In this document: positions 9,779-18,854 of the stretch, one piece after another
Layout of the letters: every line of letters starts with the position of its first letter
How positions within the stretch are numbered: the stretch's first letter is position 1
Origin: Rheinheimera sp. SA_1
GTDB taxonomy: Bacteria; Pseudomonadota; Gammaproteobacteria; Enterobacterales; Alteromonadaceae
NCBI RefSeq assembly: GCF_001669775.1
Contig: NZ_LXWK01000011.1
Coordinates: forward strand, 372,001 to 436,000
Length of the DNA stretch: 64,000 nucleotides
Reading direction: 5' to 3'
The notes under the pieces: model-generated
Databases searched by the model: none
What the model saw: only the letters and a program-made list of their open reading frames with translations
Told to the model about the DNA's origin: nothing
Position numbers and translations under genes: made by a program

Positions 9779-12027
9779 TAGTGTTGCTCCGTTCCTGTAA
9801 TGGTGGTTGCTGATTGCCGGATAAATGCGATAAAGTCGTCGGCGCGTAACGGTTTACTAAAATAATAACCCTGAATAAAATCACAACCCAGTTCGTTCAG
9901 AACTTCCAGCTGCGCTTTGGTTTCCACCCCTTCAGCCACCACCTGTACGTCCAGCACTTTCGCCATATTAATCAGCACCGCAGCCAAAGCACGAGCTTTG
10001 TCTTCGGTTGCAACATCGACAATAAAGCTTTTGTCGATTTTAATAAAATTGACCGGATAACGACTTAAATAGTTCAGCGCCGAATAGCCGGTACCAAAAT
10101 CATCAATCGCCAGCTGTAATCCTTGTTGATGCAGCTTAATGATATTGTTTTGCTGCACTGAAATCCGGTCCATAAACAATGACTCAGTAATTTCAAAAAT
10201 CAGCTGCTCGCAGTCAAGACCGACCGCTGCAATCATTTGCAACCATTCATCTGCGACATGATGCACGTTAAATTCCTGGCTGCTCCGATTGACCGACATT
10301 TGCAGGGGTAAACCTAAGGAATTAAAACGTTTTGCGTCGACTAAGGCTTGTTGCAAAATCCAATGCCCTAACGGCCTGATGGCACCGGTACGTTCGGCGA
10401 CACTGATAAAATCGAGTGGCGAAATCAAGCCGCGCTCCGGATGTTGCCAGCGCACCAGCGCTTCACATTTGGTAAAACTGCCACTTTGCACATCATAAAT
10501 CGGCTGATACACCAGGAAGAACTGCCCTTGCTGCACACCTTTGAGGATTTCATTGTGCAGATGGACAAACCGATCGGCCTCTTTTTGCATCACCGCGTCA
10601 TAAAAATGGTAGGTATTACGGCCGATTTGTTTGGCGGCGTACATGGCACGATCGGCATGTTTCAGCAGATCACCATGATTCATGCCATCGTGCGGGTACA
10701 TCGCAATACCAATACTGGCACTGACGGCCAGCAACTTATCGCCGACCTGCACGGGTTTTGCCAGTTCCTGCACCAGTTTTTCGGCCATTAATTCAGTCAT
10801 TTCCGGGCCGTTACCCAGTGCCGACGCCACGACAAATTCATCCCCGCCCAATCGCGCTAATAAATCATGTTCACCCACCAGCAATTTCAGCCGTTCTGCC
10901 ACTGCCCGCAGTAGTTTGTCGCCGACTAAATGCCCAAGGCTTTCATTCACTTGCTTAAATTCGTCTAAATCAATACACAACAAACTCAGGCAACTTTGGC
11001 TACCTTGTGCCTGTTTTAACATGCGTGAAAGGTTTTCGGTAAACACAGCACGGTTCGGTAAACCGGTGAGCGGATCAAAAGTGGCCTGAAAGGCAATGGT
11101 ATGCAGTGCTTGTTCACGCTCCCCTGCCATTCGAAGCAACAGCATGAGCGCCGAACACAAGAGTACAATCACCACTGCGGCCAGTGCCGCCATCCATTGC
11201 AGCGGACCAACCAGCCAGGGTAATTTATGCTTGGCTGCTGCTTGTAATTGCCAGCGACCAACCGGCAATTTGATATCTGCCATCACCCGTTCAGCCTGCA
11301 ATAACTCCTGGTTACCCCAGAACAATTCATCAGGCTGGTCATTGCCGTCTTTGCCAGATAACCCGACCCAATATTGCTGTTGCAACGCTGGCAAATTTGC
11401 CCGTTGCAGCAAGGACTCCAGTGGGATAATGGCGGCGATGACACCCCAGTTTTGCTGATCACTGGTTTGCACTGGCACTCTGACCACCAAACCTGAGCCA
11501 CCTTGTAATAAATTCACCGGCCCTGCGACGACCGGCAAGCCCAGACTGATGGTTTTTTCGATGGCAGCAAGCTGCTGCGGAATATTACGATAATCAACAC
11601 CGATCACAGTTTCGTTACCCTTCAGTGGATAAACGTAACGGATGACCAGATCCGGTGCTATCGCCACATGGCGGAAATAAGGATAGTTATGCAGCAGTAA
11701 AGCAACTCTGGCGTCAAGCTTGGTTAAATCAGTGTCAGGTTGCAGCACCAATTCGCTACGGATGGAATCGAGCGCCACTACGCCACTGTTCACCATGCCT
11801 TCGAGTGCCGAGGCATAATTGGTCAGCGTCTGCAGCAATTGGTAACGTTGAGATTCAATATATTTGGCACGTTCTTGTGCCAACATAGCGAATGCCAGAA
11901 TCGACAACAACACCAATAAAATCAAGCTGACCGTTGTCGGATATCTGATCAGAAGGTTCCCGAAAAACGGCACAGGGGTGCTTTGAGTGATTATGCGCGG
12001 AGTTACATTCAAACCAAAGTTATCCAT
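9778..12027 (-). CDS. Membrane sensor with GGDEF and EAL domains (c-di-GMP turnover)
   Basis: Signalling protein of 749 residues from the ATG at 12027, preferred over an upstream start because AGGGG lies 10 nt before it. There are two membrane segments (about 26-48 and about 275-300) flanking a periplasmic PDC/CHASE-like sensor domain, then GGDEF (motif ARLGGDEFVV) and EAL (KCEALVRWQHP, with EITES, DDFGTGYSAL, KIDKSF and EGVET catalytic motifs). Both active sites look intact, so it could make or degrade c-di-GMP. I do not see the usual RxxD inhibitory site five residues before GGDEF. Ligand unknown. Confidence 0.93.
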   Translation of the reverse strand: MDNFGLNVTPRIITQSTPVPFFGNLLIRYPTTVSLILLVLLSILAFAMLAQERAKYIESQRYQLLQTLTNYASALEGMVNSGVVALDSIRSELVLQPDTDLTKLDARVALLLHNYPYFRHVAIAPDLVIRYVYPLKGNETVIGVDYRNIPQQLAAIEKTISLGLPVVAGPVNLLQGGSGLVVRVPVQTSDQQNWGVIAAIIPLESLLQRANLPALQQQYWVGLSGKDGNDQPDELFWGNQELLQAERVMADIKLPVGRWQLQAAAKHKLPWLVGPLQWMAALAAVVIVLLCSALMLLLRMAGEREQALHTIAFQATFDPLTGLPNRAVFTENLSRMLKQAQGSQSCLSLLCIDLDEFKQVNESLGHLVGDKLLRAVAERLKLLVGEHDLLARLGGDEFVVASALGNGPEMTELMAEKLVQELAKPVQVGDKLLAVSASIGIAMYPHDGMNHGDLLKHADRAMYAAKQIGRNTYHFYDAVMQKEADRFVHLHNEILKGVQQGQFFLVYQPIYDVQSGSFTKCEALVRWQHPERGLISPLDFISVAERTGAIRPLGHWILQQALVDAKRFNSLGLPLQMSVNRSSQEFNVHHVADEWLQMIAAVGLDCEQLIFEITESLFMDRISVQQNNIIKLHQQGLQLAIDDFGTGYSALNYLSRYPVNFIKIDKSFIVDVATEDKARALAAVLINMAKVLDVQVVAEGVETKAQLEVLNELGCDFIQGYYFSKPLRADDFIAFIRQSATTITGTEQH

Positions 12028-12096
12028 CGTCGGAACACCCCTGAACTTTATCAGGCAAACAACTGGCGCGCCAGTTGTGGCATGGTGAATCAACGA

Positions 12097-12600
12097 TTAG
12101 TTTGTTTTAGACCGGTTTTTCGAAACCCAGGCCCAGACGTATTCGGCGATGACCGGCTCGACGCCGAGCTGATCACGAATTTGTACTTTGATCGTGATTT
12201 CGCCTTTTTCCTGCACACGGATTTGTTGGATTTGCTCGTCACTCAGCTCAGCGACGGCCGTAAGTTTGCCGGTGGCTCGTTTGACATAGTCCAGATGCAT
12301 TGATTTTAAAAGGGGTAAACGGTCATCCGGTACATGCATCCCGACCAAAAAACCACTGGCAGATTCGCCAAGTAGCGCCATGGCTGCCGCATGCACCGAG
12401 CCGATGTGATTCTGGACTTTTTTGAAATTGCCCTGGGCTAATACCGCTTGCTGAAAATTAAGCTGCTCAATGACGATACTGGCGGTACCGGCAAACTTAA
12501 TTGCGCGGCCAAACAAAGTTGACAACAACCAGCTTTGCATAAAAAGTGGCGCCCGATGGATTTTTCCAACAAGCCGGCTGAGTTTATTATTCGCATTCAT
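12097..12600 (-). CDS. DUF4442 / hotdog-fold protein
   Basis: 167 residues. The central stretch NHIGSVHAAAMALLGESASG is typical of hotdog-fold thioesterase relatives of the DUF4442 type; the HxxxxH and Asn/Ala-rich helix fits the acyl-CoA-binding core. No signal peptide or membrane segment. It lies 69 nt upstream of the GGDEF-EAL gene on the same strand and may be cotranscribed with it. The substrate cannot be inferred. Confidence 0.75.
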   Translation of the reverse strand: MNANNKLSRLVGKIHRAPLFMQSWLLSTLFGRAIKFAGTASIVIEQLNFQQAVLAQGNFKKVQNHIGSVHAAAMALLGESASGFLVGMHVPDDRLPLLKSMHLDYVKRATGKLTAVAELSDEQIQQIRVQEKGEITIKVQIRDQLGVEPVIAEYVWAWVSKNRSKTN

Positions 12601-12815
12601 ACTGGTCTTACCTGATTGGGATTTGGCGGTAAACTACCAGTTTGGTCTAAAGATTTCAATCTGTCAGCGCTGCGGCAGGCAACTCCAGACCAGGCGAAAG
12701 CGCTGGTTAAGTAACTGAAACAGTATATGACGATATGAAAAATGAAAGTGTTGTTGTCTGCCAGAGGCAGAAAACGACTGGATGTTAAAAGCTGACACAG
12801 AACTATCGGGAAAAC

Positions 12816-12891
12816 TGGAGCGGGCAACGAGACTCGAACTCGTGACCTCGACCTTGGCAAGGTAGCGCTCTACCAACTGAGCTATGCCCGC
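12816..12891 (-). tRNA. tRNA-Gly (GCC), copy 1
   Basis: 76 nt including the encoded CCA. The acceptor stem GCGGGCA pairs with TGCCCGC, the D arm AGCTCAGTTGGTAGAGC is canonical, the anticodon loop CTTGCCAAG gives GCC, and the T loop is GTTCGAGTC. It is the distal (3') member of a three-gene minus-strand cluster. Confidence 0.98.
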
Positions 12892-12921
12892 AATACGAGG
12901 ATTTCTTACAATGTTGACGAT

Positions 12922-12997
12922 TGGAGCGGGCAACGAGACTCGAACTCGTGACCTCGACCTTGGCAAGGTAGCGCTCTACCAACTGAGCTATGCCCGC
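12922..12997 (-). tRNA. tRNA-Gly (GCC), copy 2
   Basis: Identical to copy 1 over 76 nt including CCA, anticodon GCC. It is flanked by a perfect 9-bp inverted repeat (12913-12921 and 13001-13009) that could extend the acceptor stem in the precursor. Confidence 0.98.
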
Positions 12998-13033
12998 ATC
13001 ATCGTCAACTTATAACACTGCAACTGAAGAATT

Positions 13034-13109
13034 TGGAGCGGGCAACGAGACTCGAACTCGTGACCTCGACCTTGGCAAGGTAGCGCTCTACCAACTGAGC
13101 TATGCCCGC
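13034..13109 (-). tRNA. tRNA-Gly (GCC), copy 3 (promoter-proximal)
   Basis: Identical to the other two copies, anticodon GCC, CCA encoded. Flanked by a 7-bp perfect inverted repeat (13025-13031 and 13116-13122). First in the direction of transcription; a stringent-type promoter lies about 70 nt upstream. Confidence 0.98.
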
Positions 13110-13177
13110 ATCAACTTCTTCAATTACCGCTTAGTTACCGCAGAACTGGCGTTCAACTTTGTCACTAAGCGGGGCGC

Positions 13178-13205
13178 ATTTTACAAAATCAGTTTGAGTT
13201 TGCAA
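13178..13205 (-). promoter_or_regulatory. Sigma-70 promoter of the tRNA-Gly cluster
   Basis: Read on the minus strand: -35 TTGCAA (13205-13200), 16-nt spacer, -10 TAAAAT (13183-13178), followed by a GC-rich discriminator GCGCCCC. A GC-rich discriminator is typical of growth-rate and ppGpp-controlled stable-RNA promoters. It sits just after the orn stop codon. Confidence 0.75.
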
Positions 13206-13210
13206 GCACT

Positions 13211-13762
13211 TTATTCCGGCAACCGGAAAAAGTGTGTGCGATAGACCATTAATTCAGCAATTGAATCGCGAATGTCATCTAACGCCAGGTGACTGGATGA
13301 TTTATTCACCAGTTTCGTCACTTGTGGGTTCCAACGTTTCGCCAGTTCTTTTACGGTGCTGACATCCATGTTGCGATAATGGAAAAACTCTTCCAGTTTC
13401 GGTGCGTATTTCACCAGAAAACGTCTGTCTTGACCGATACTATTGCCACACATCGGCGACTTGCCTGCCGGCACATACTGGCTTAAAAAGGCAATGGTTT
13501 GATCCACTGCGGCGTCTAAATCAGTGTCACTGTCGCGGCAACGCTGGGTCAGACCACTTTTACCATGTTGCTCTACACACCAGGCACTCATATTGTCCAG
13601 CACTTCGGCTGGCGTTTTAATGGCGAAAGTTGGTCCTTCGGCCAAGACGTTCAGATTGCTGTCGGTGACGATGGTCGCCATTTCCAGGATCACATCGATA
13701 TCCGGCTCCAGACCGGTCATTTCCAAATCGATCCAGACCAGATTATTTTCATTCACAGACAT
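13211..13762 (-). CDS. orn: Oligoribonuclease
   Basis: DEDDh 3'-5' exoribonuclease that degrades 2-5 nt RNAs and the linear c-di-GMP product pGpG. The first DEDD motif is WIDLEMTGL, with further acidic and His residues in the [10 protein letters not shown] region near the C-terminus. The ATG at 13762 (183 residues) has AAGG 8 nt upstream; an in-frame GTG 9 nt earlier is less likely. It is divergent from rsgA, the usual arrangement. Confidence 0.97.
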   Translation of the reverse strand: MSVNENNLVWIDLEMTGLEPDIDVILEMATIVTDSNLNVLAEGPTFAIKTPAEVLDNMSAWCVEQHGKSGLTQRCRDSDTDLDAAVDQTIAFLSQYVPAGKSPMCGNSIGQDRRFLVKYAPKLEEFFHYRNMDVSTVKELAKRWNPQVTKLVNKSSSHLALDDIRDSIAELMVYRTHFFRLPE

Positions 13763-13867
13763 AAAAGGCACCTTATGGGTTTGCTACTTTGTAACTTCAC
13801 TGAATGCTAGTATCATACTACGCCTGACGCCAACTGGAAAACGCCCTCGCCGGGCCTGTGAGAAACA

Positions 13868-14920
13868 GTGACGAAAAAGAAACATCTAAACAATCGCCAA
13901 ACCGACCGTATTGCCGGCAATCAACAAAAACGCCTGGATCGGCTGGAAAAAAAAGCCGCCAAAGTTGAGCAACAGCTTGAGCATACCCAACTTAGTGCAC
14001 CGGAAGCTGGTGTGGTGATTAGCCGTTTTGGTCAACACGCCGATGTTGAAGACCACAATGGCGCAGTTGAACGTTGTAATATCCGCCGTACTATTAACTC
14101 CTTAGTCTGTGGCGACAAAGTGGTTTGGCGTCGCTCCTTGCAGCCACAAGGTGGCATCAGCGGCGTGATTGAAGCGGTGCAGGAACGAAGTTCTGTGTTG
14201 TCGCGTCCGGATTTTTATGATGGCTTAAAACCCGTTGCAGCCAATATTGATTTATTGATCATCGTCTCTGCGGTATTGCCAGCACTGTCGCTGAATATCA
14301 TCGACCGTTATCTGGTCGCAGCCGAAGCGATGCAAATCAAGCCTTTGTTATTACTGAACAAAATTGATTTACTTAACGCAGATGAGCGCGCCGTCGTCGA
14401 CAGCCAGCTGGCGATTTACCGTAAAATTGGCTACGAAATTTTGCTGTTAAGTGCCAAAACCGGTGAAGGCATGGCGCAACTGGATGAGTACCTGAAATCA
14501 GGTACCAGCATCTTCGTTGGTCAATCGGGTGTGGGAAAATCTTCGTTGGTCAATAACTTGCTGCCAGAGCTGCAAGTGGTCACCCGTGAAGTGTCAGATG
14601 GTTCCGGTTTGGGCCAACACACCACCACAGTGGCACGGTTGTACCATTTACCTGAAGGCGGTGAACTGATTGACTCTCCAGGCATTCGCGAATTTGCCTT
14701 ATGGCATCTACCTCCCGATGAAGTGCTGTGGGGCTTTAAAGAGTTCCGTCCCTGGCTTGGCCGCTGTAAATTCCGCGACTGTAAACATCTGAACGACCCA
14801 GGCTGCGCATTACATCACGCCATTGAAATTGAAGAAATTTCATCCGAACGTTTTGATAATTACCATAAAATCCTGCTCAGCATGGTGCAGGACAAACCGA
14901 ATTTTTTTAAAGTTGATTAA
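13868..14920 (+). CDS. rsgA: RsgA, small-subunit biogenesis GTPase
   Basis: Circularly permuted GTPase that checks late 30S subunit maturation. It is 350 residues with a GTG start. A basic, Gln-rich N-terminal extension (about 1-40) precedes an OB-fold, then the permuted G motifs: NKIDLL (G4), [14 protein letters not shown] (G1, about 218-231), and DSPGI (G3). The C-terminal zinc domain has the Cys/His cluster [14 protein letters not shown]. It is followed 12 nt later by psd, as in E. coli. Confidence 0.97.
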   Translation: MTKKKHLNNRQTDRIAGNQQKRLDRLEKKAAKVEQQLEHTQLSAPEAGVVISRFGQHADVEDHNGAVERCNIRRTINSLVCGDKVVWRRSLQPQGGISGVIEAVQERSSVLSRPDFYDGLKPVAANIDLLIIVSAVLPALSLNIIDRYLVAAEAMQIKPLLLLNKIDLLNADERAVVDSQLAIYRKIGYEILLLSAKTGEGMAQLDEYLKSGTSIFVGQSGVGKSSLVNNLLPELQVVTREVSDGSGLGQHTTTVARLYHLPEGGELIDSPGIREFALWHLPPDEVLWGFKEFRPWLGRCKFRDCKHLNDPGCALHHAIEIEEISSERFDNYHKILLSMVQDKPNFFKVD

Positions 14921-14932
14921 GGATCCAGCAAC

Positions 14933-15799
14933 GTGGATAAAGTAAAAATAACTCTGCAATACATCATGCCAAAGCATTTAATTTCCCGCTTGGTCGGGTT
15001 ACTGGCAGCAGCCCAATTAGGCGCAGTGTCGCATGCGCTTATCAAGTTATTTATTAGAGCTTATGGCATCAATATGAGTGAAGCAAAACATGAAAATGCT
15101 TCGGATTATCAAAGTTTTAATGAATTTTTCACCCGCCCGTTAAAAGACGGCATCCGTCCGGTGGTTGCTGATGACAACATCATAGTGCAGCCGGTTGATG
15201 GCGCTATCAGCCAGCTTGGCGCAATTGCCGGTGACGAGCTCATTCAGGCTAAAGGCCACACTTATTCACTGCAGGCCTTGCTTGGCGGCGCCAGTGAAAC
15301 TGCAGCGCCATACCTGAATGGTCAGTTTGCCTGTATCTATCTGGCGCCAAAAGATTATCACCGCATTCATATGCCAATTGCCGGTACCTTGCGCGAGATG
15401 ATTTATGTGCCGGGCGAGCTGTTTTCGGTCAATCCACTGACGGCAGAAAATGTGCCGTCGTTATTTGCGCGTAATGAGCGTGTTGTCACAATTTTTGATA
15501 CTGCGGTTGGGCCAATGGCGTTAGTGCTGGTTGGCGCCACTATTGTTGCCAGTATCGAAACCGTCTGGGCCGGTACTATTACGCCGCCAACCGGTAAAGA
15601 AGTGTTCCGCTGGAGTTATCCGGCCACTGGCGCTAATGCGGTGAAGCTCGATAAAGGTGCCGAAATGGGCCGCTTTAAACTCGGCTCCACGGTGATTCTG
15701 GCTTTTGCACCGGATCAAATTGCCTTTAATGATCAGCAGTACCCAGGCGCAGGCACCCGGATGGGTGAAGCTTTTGCTACCATGACTGCTGCTGTCTGA
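14933..15799 (+). CDS. psd: Phosphatidylserine decarboxylase proenzyme
   Basis: Converts phosphatidylserine to phosphatidylethanolamine at the inner membrane. It is 288 residues with a GTG start. The self-cleavage motif LGST is near the C-terminus; cleavage before S252 would give the 36-residue pyruvoyl alpha chain. The YHRIHMP and [20 protein letters not shown] blocks are family landmarks. It sits directly behind rsgA, so the two are likely in one transcript. Confidence 0.97.
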   Translation: MDKVKITLQYIMPKHLISRLVGLLAAAQLGAVSHALIKLFIRAYGINMSEAKHENASDYQSFNEFFTRPLKDGIRPVVADDNIIVQPVDGAISQLGAIAGDELIQAKGHTYSLQALLGGASETAAPYLNGQFACIYLAPKDYHRIHMPIAGTLREMIYVPGELFSVNPLTAENVPSLFARNERVVTIFDTAVGPMALVLVGATIVASIETVWAGTITPPTGKEVFRWSYPATGANAVKLDKGAEMGRFKLGSTVILAFAPDQIAFNDQQYPGAGTRMGEAFATMTAAV

Positions 15800-15851
15800 G
15801 CATAATCCCGACACCTGAAAAATCGCCAATGAACACCACCGGAGGCCACTG

Positions 15852-16538
15852 ATGAAAATATTCGCCCATCGCGGAGTCAGCGGCCACTATCCGGAAAATA
15901 CCCTATTGGCAATTCAGGCAGCCATCGATTGCGGCGCTTATGGCATCGAAATTGATGTGTTTGCGGTTGCTGGCGAGCTGATTGTCATTCATGATCGTCA
16001 GCTAAAACGCACCACCAAAGCTTCTGGCAATATCGAAGACTATACTTTGGCCCAGCTGCAACAGTTGGATGCCGGCAAAGGTCAGAGGATTCCGACTTTA
16101 TGGCAGGTGTTGCAGCTCACCAACAATAACTGTGTGCTCAATATCGAACTCAAAGGCCACGATACTGTGGATCTGTTGCTCCAACTTATACTAAGGGCAC
16201 AACAGGAACTTGGTACCGATTTAGCCAAACTGCTTATTTCTTCTTTTCATCACCCGTTATTGCTGCAGGTAAAACAGCAGCAACCTGCGCTGGCCATCGG
16301 TGCTTTAACCGCTTGTATTCCATTAGATTATTGTGAGTTTGCCAGCAAACTTGGCGCAGTATCGGTGCACTGTGATCGCGCTTTCATCGATGAAAAGATG
16401 GTGCAGGATGCGCATCAGCGTGGGCTGGCAATTTATGTCTATACCGTCAACGATCAGCGGGAAGCTTTACGATTAAAAGCTTTAGGCATTGATGGTATTT
16501 TTTGTAATTATCCAGCAGAAGCGACTGGCTGGTTTTAG
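15852..16538 (+). CDS. Glycerophosphodiester phosphodiesterase (GDPD)
   Basis: Cytoplasmic GDPD-family TIM barrel, 228 residues, no signal peptide. N-terminal AHRGVSGHYPENT contains the catalytic His and Asn, followed by GIEIDV and IHDRQLKRTT (metal ligands and second catalytic His). The C-terminal IYVYTVND and GIDGIFCNYP blocks are typical. GGAGG lies 6 nt before the ATG. It likely releases glycerol-3-phosphate from lipid headgroup diesters, UgpQ-like. It follows psd, which fits a phospholipid context. Confidence 0.92.
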   Translation: MKIFAHRGVSGHYPENTLLAIQAAIDCGAYGIEIDVFAVAGELIVIHDRQLKRTTKASGNIEDYTLAQLQQLDAGKGQRIPTLWQVLQLTNNNCVLNIELKGHDTVDLLLQLILRAQQELGTDLAKLLISSFHHPLLLQVKQQQPALAIGALTACIPLDYCEFASKLGAVSVHCDRAFIDEKMVQDAHQRGLAIYVYTVNDQREALRLKALGIDGIFCNYPAEATGWF

Positions 16539-16773
16539 TTGTTCCGCCATCAATAATCCACCTTCAGCTGGCAATATTGAGCCAGAAAAACCATTCATGT
16601 CAGATTTCCGGCCACTGGTCGAAGTTAAAGGAAAGTTGGTTGAATTTACCGGTCAAGCTGAGTATGGTCGGCCAATCTGATCACTATTCTTGCGGGAGAT
16701 TGCTTGTGCTAATTGCTTTAACTTCAAGTCGTCCCCTTCTATCCTGGTATTTTCCTACCACCTTACATCACTA

Positions 16774-16806
16774 AGCCGGTTCTGCGCTGTCAGAACCGGC
16801 TGTTTT
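16774..16806 (+). terminator. Rho-independent terminator after the GDPD gene
   Basis: Perfect 11-bp stem AGCCGGTTCTG / CAGAACCGGCT with a 6-nt loop, followed by GTTTT. It ends the rsgA-psd-GDPD unit, about 240 nt after the GDPD stop; the intervening sequence holds no convincing gene. Confidence 0.8.
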
Positions 16807-16849
16807 GCATTCGCCTTATTTTCCTCGAATATTGCTTGCAGGTACTGTG

Positions 16850-17278
16850 ATGACTTTTTTCAATTTTTCCCTACTGGCGAATGCCAGTGCCCCGCTATTT
16901 GCCCGCTACAGCTCCCGATACATTATCCGATATAGCACCCGGAATTTCTGGCCTGTGTCCCCCATAGCGCTGGCCGCAATGCTGCAACAGTTAGAACCGC
17001 CAGCAACTCGCAGCAAGCTACAGATCAGCGGCATTCAGCCAGGTTGCTCGGTATTGCTGTGTAATGAAGCACAGCAGTGCGAATGGCTCACACTGCTAAG
17101 CGAAGTACCAGGCAACCATTCCGATACCGAAATCGCTTTATTGTCGCCACTTGGTATGGCGCTGGTTGGTAAAAATGTGGGTGATGAAGTGAGGCTGTTA
17201 GTTGCAAATAGGCAATCCAGCTTCATTGTCGCGGATATCATCCGGGTCCGGCGTCAACCGGGCAATCTTAGAAAGTAA
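16850..17278 (+). CDS. Rnk/GreA C-terminal-domain-like protein (divergent paralogue)
   Basis: 142 residues from the ATG at 16850 (CAGG 7 nt upstream). The C-terminal half (LLSPLGMALVGKNVGDEVRLL) matches the FKBP-like GreA/GreB/Rnk C-terminal domain that binds RNA polymerase. The N-terminal half is unlike normal Rnk: it starts with a hydrophobic, aromatic-rich stretch and lacks the acidic helix. It is followed 42 nt later by a more typical rnk gene, so it is probably a diverged tandem duplicate. Function not assignable beyond possible RNA polymerase binding. Confidence 0.6.
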   Translation: MTFFNFSLLANASAPLFARYSSRYIIRYSTRNFWPVSPIALAAMLQQLEPPATRSKLQISGIQPGCSVLLCNEAQQCEWLTLLSEVPGNHSDTEIALLSPLGMALVGKNVGDEVRLLVANRQSSFIVADIIRVRRQPGNLRK

Positions 17279-17320
17279 GCGTGAATACATTAACTGCCGC
17301 TAAATTCCCCTGGAGGAACT

Positions 17321-17731
17321 ATGACAAATCAACCATCAACCCGTACCATTTCGACACTCGACTACGAGCGGCTGGAACTACTGTTACAGCGCTTACCAGC
17401 TCAAGACATGCAGCGCCTTTATCTGCAGGCAGAACTGGAAAAAGCCACTGTGGTTGATCCGGCTGAAATGCCGCCGGATGTCATTAGCATGAACTCACTG
17501 ATCCAGCTGAAATTATCAAGTAATGCAGAAATCCGTGAGTTACAGCTGGTCTATCCAAAAGATCTACAATCGGACAAACCACAATTGTCAGTACTGGCAG
17601 CCGTTGGTATGGCGTTGTTGGGACGACGTCAGGGCGATTTAATTCAGTGGAATCATTTGGGGACGGCAGGAAAAATCGAAGTGATTCGGCTGATATCACA
17701 GCCCGAGCGGGAAGGTTTATATTATCGCTGA
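17321..17731 (+). CDS. rnk: Rnk-type nucleoside diphosphate kinase regulator / GreA-like factor
   Basis: 136 residues. The short N-terminal helical part (DYERLELLLQRL) is followed by the Rnk/GreA C-terminal domain (ISMNSLIQLKL, then LSVLAAVGMALLGRRQGDLIQW and VIRLISQPE). Members bind RNA polymerase near the secondary channel; E. coli Rnk also affects nucleoside diphosphate kinase levels. GGAGG lies 6 nt before the ATG. It is the second of two tandem paralogues. The symbol rests on domain similarity. Confidence 0.8.
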   Translation: MTNQPSTRTISTLDYERLELLLQRLPAQDMQRLYLQAELEKATVVDPAEMPPDVISMNSLIQLKLSSNAEIRELQLVYPKDLQSDKPQLSVLAAVGMALLGRRQGDLIQWNHLGTAGKIEVIRLISQPEREGLYYR

Positions 17732-17748
17732 AATGATTGTTACGGCTA

Positions 17749-17767
17749 CAGCCTGCACGGCAGGCTG
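17749..17767. repeat. Short perfect hairpin between convergent genes
   Basis: CAGCCTGC / GCAGGCTG with a 3-nt loop in the gap between rnk (plus) and the MerC-like gene (minus). There is no U-run on either side, so it may only be a transcript-end stabiliser. Confidence 0.4.
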
Positions 17768-17782
17768 ATGGCAAAGAGGAAT

Positions 17783-18172
17783 TTAGTGGCTTTCGCAGCT
17801 ATGACATTGATTGCAAAGGCGGATATTCAGAATATGCGCAAACACTACAAAAGCAGCGCCCACGATTAGCACAAAATGCTCGTATTCATGACCCAGCAAA
17901 TCTTTTTGCCAGTAAATAAAACCACCAAGGAACAACGAATAAAACGGATATAACTTGCGATGGTAACGATGAAAACCCGCAAAAATAGTAATAAAACCAA
18001 GCACCATGGTCACCAGTAACACGATTCGTTCTAATGCATGGTTATGAACTGAGGTTAAACCTAACAATGGCAGAACAGGCAATAACACCGGCAGCATAAT
18101 ACAATGGATGGCGCATAAGGACGTCACGGCGATCCCCACTTTGTCCAATGTATGACGGATATTTTCGAACAT
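17783..18172 (-). CDS. MerC-domain membrane protein
   Basis: 129 residues from the ATG at 18172 (GAGG upstream). Four hydrophobic segments and the MerC hallmark near the N-terminus: SLCAIHCIMLP, a Cys-x-x-x-Cys pair inside the first membrane helix. The C-terminus ends with a small Cys/His cluster (LCNQCHSCESH), a second possible metal site. MerC proteins transport mercuric ion in mer operons, but no other mer gene is present; chromosomal MerC-domain proteins are common and of unknown substrate. Confidence 0.8.
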   Translation of the reverse strand: MFENIRHTLDKVGIAVTSLCAIHCIMLPVLLPVLPLLGLTSVHNHALERIVLLVTMVLGFITIFAGFHRYHRKLYPFYSLFLGGFIYWQKDLLGHEYEHFVLIVGAAFVVFAHILNIRLCNQCHSCESH

Positions 18173-18341
18173 GCTGCCTGACCTCTGCCAAATTTGAAAT
18201 GAGATGATATAACAAATCTGTCGAGTTGAAAATGGCTTTCCCGAATTTCTCTGCAATATAGACATTGGCTGCAATCGGCGTCACTCGTGCTTTGCAGCCT
18301 GGTTGTGGCATAATAGCGCTCAGAAATTTTGAGGAAGCGTT

Positions 18342-18650
18342 ATGGAACAGTTACTTAATCAACTGGATTTAAATTTAAAAGAGCTTTATCGCAAGGCGTT
18401 AGATGCCGACGCAATTTTAGATGAATTACAAAACAAAGGTCAGGCGCGACATCAGGCGATTTTTCCGGCACCGTCAATTTTTCGAGTCAGCAGCCCGCGT
18501 TTTATGCCCTATTTATCCGAAACTGCTGAACAGGTATCCGCGATCCGTCAAACGCAGCAGTTTAATACGGCAACTTTGGAACTGGTGGTGAAGCAGCTGC
18601 AGTTGCTGCATAAGACATTAACTGAATTTCGAGCGGTTGTAGCCAAATAA
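18342..18650 (+). CDS. Uncharacterised small helical protein
   Basis: 102 residues, all-helical in appearance, with a leucine-rich N-terminal helix (LLNQLDLNLKELYRKALDA) and a C-terminal coiled-coil-like helix (TATLELVVKQLQLLHKTL). GAGG lies 7 nt before the ATG. There is a faint resemblance to the N-terminal region of the primosomal protein PriC (a short basic motif and a phenylalanine followed by a helix), but it is too weak to name. No signal peptide or cysteines. Confidence 0.6.
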   Translation: MEQLLNQLDLNLKELYRKALDADAILDELQNKGQARHQAIFPAPSIFRVSSPRFMPYLSETAEQVSAIRQTQQFNTATLELVVKQLQLLHKTLTEFRAVVAK

Positions 18651-18712
18651 GCTAAACTTGAAGGCAAAGTTGCGGTCAAATTGTACAGTTGCGTTAAATG
18701 CTATATAGCCAT

Positions 18713-18830
18713 AATCATTGAAGATGCGGGTAGGCGACAAGAGAGTGAGACCCCAGGAGCATAGTTGTCCTATGTGACTGGGGCGAACGAGCGAAGGCAA
18801 CAACCCCGCACCTTCAAGGATGAAGGGTAT
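18713..18830 (+). repeat. 118-bp dispersed structured repeat, copy 1
   Basis: About 85 percent identical to 59861-59979 on the opposite strand. Central hairpin: CCCCAG...CTGGGG enclosing CATAG-ttgtc-CTATG. Outer arms GATGCGGG and CCCGCACC can pair; the second copy has GATGCAGG / CCTGCATC, a compensated G-C to A-T change. It ends 24 nt before the start codon of the next gene, in the same orientation relative to that gene as the second copy is to phoU. Confidence 0.85.
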
Positions 18831-18854
18831 ATGCAACACAGTGGAGGTCCGACG

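Noticed and set aside
12597-12966. Open frames starting MPRSRSRVRVSLPAP over the tRNA genes.
   Set aside because: These are readings of the tRNA-Gly genes themselves, a common annotation artefact.
16577-16774. Short plus-strand frames of about 63-65 codons after the GDPD gene.
   Set aside because: No ribosome site, unbiased composition, and they lie before the terminator; treated as untranslated.
18765-18854. N-terminal extension of the small gene at 18855.
   Set aside because: It is encoded by the dispersed repeat, and a strong GGAGG precedes the ATG at 18855.
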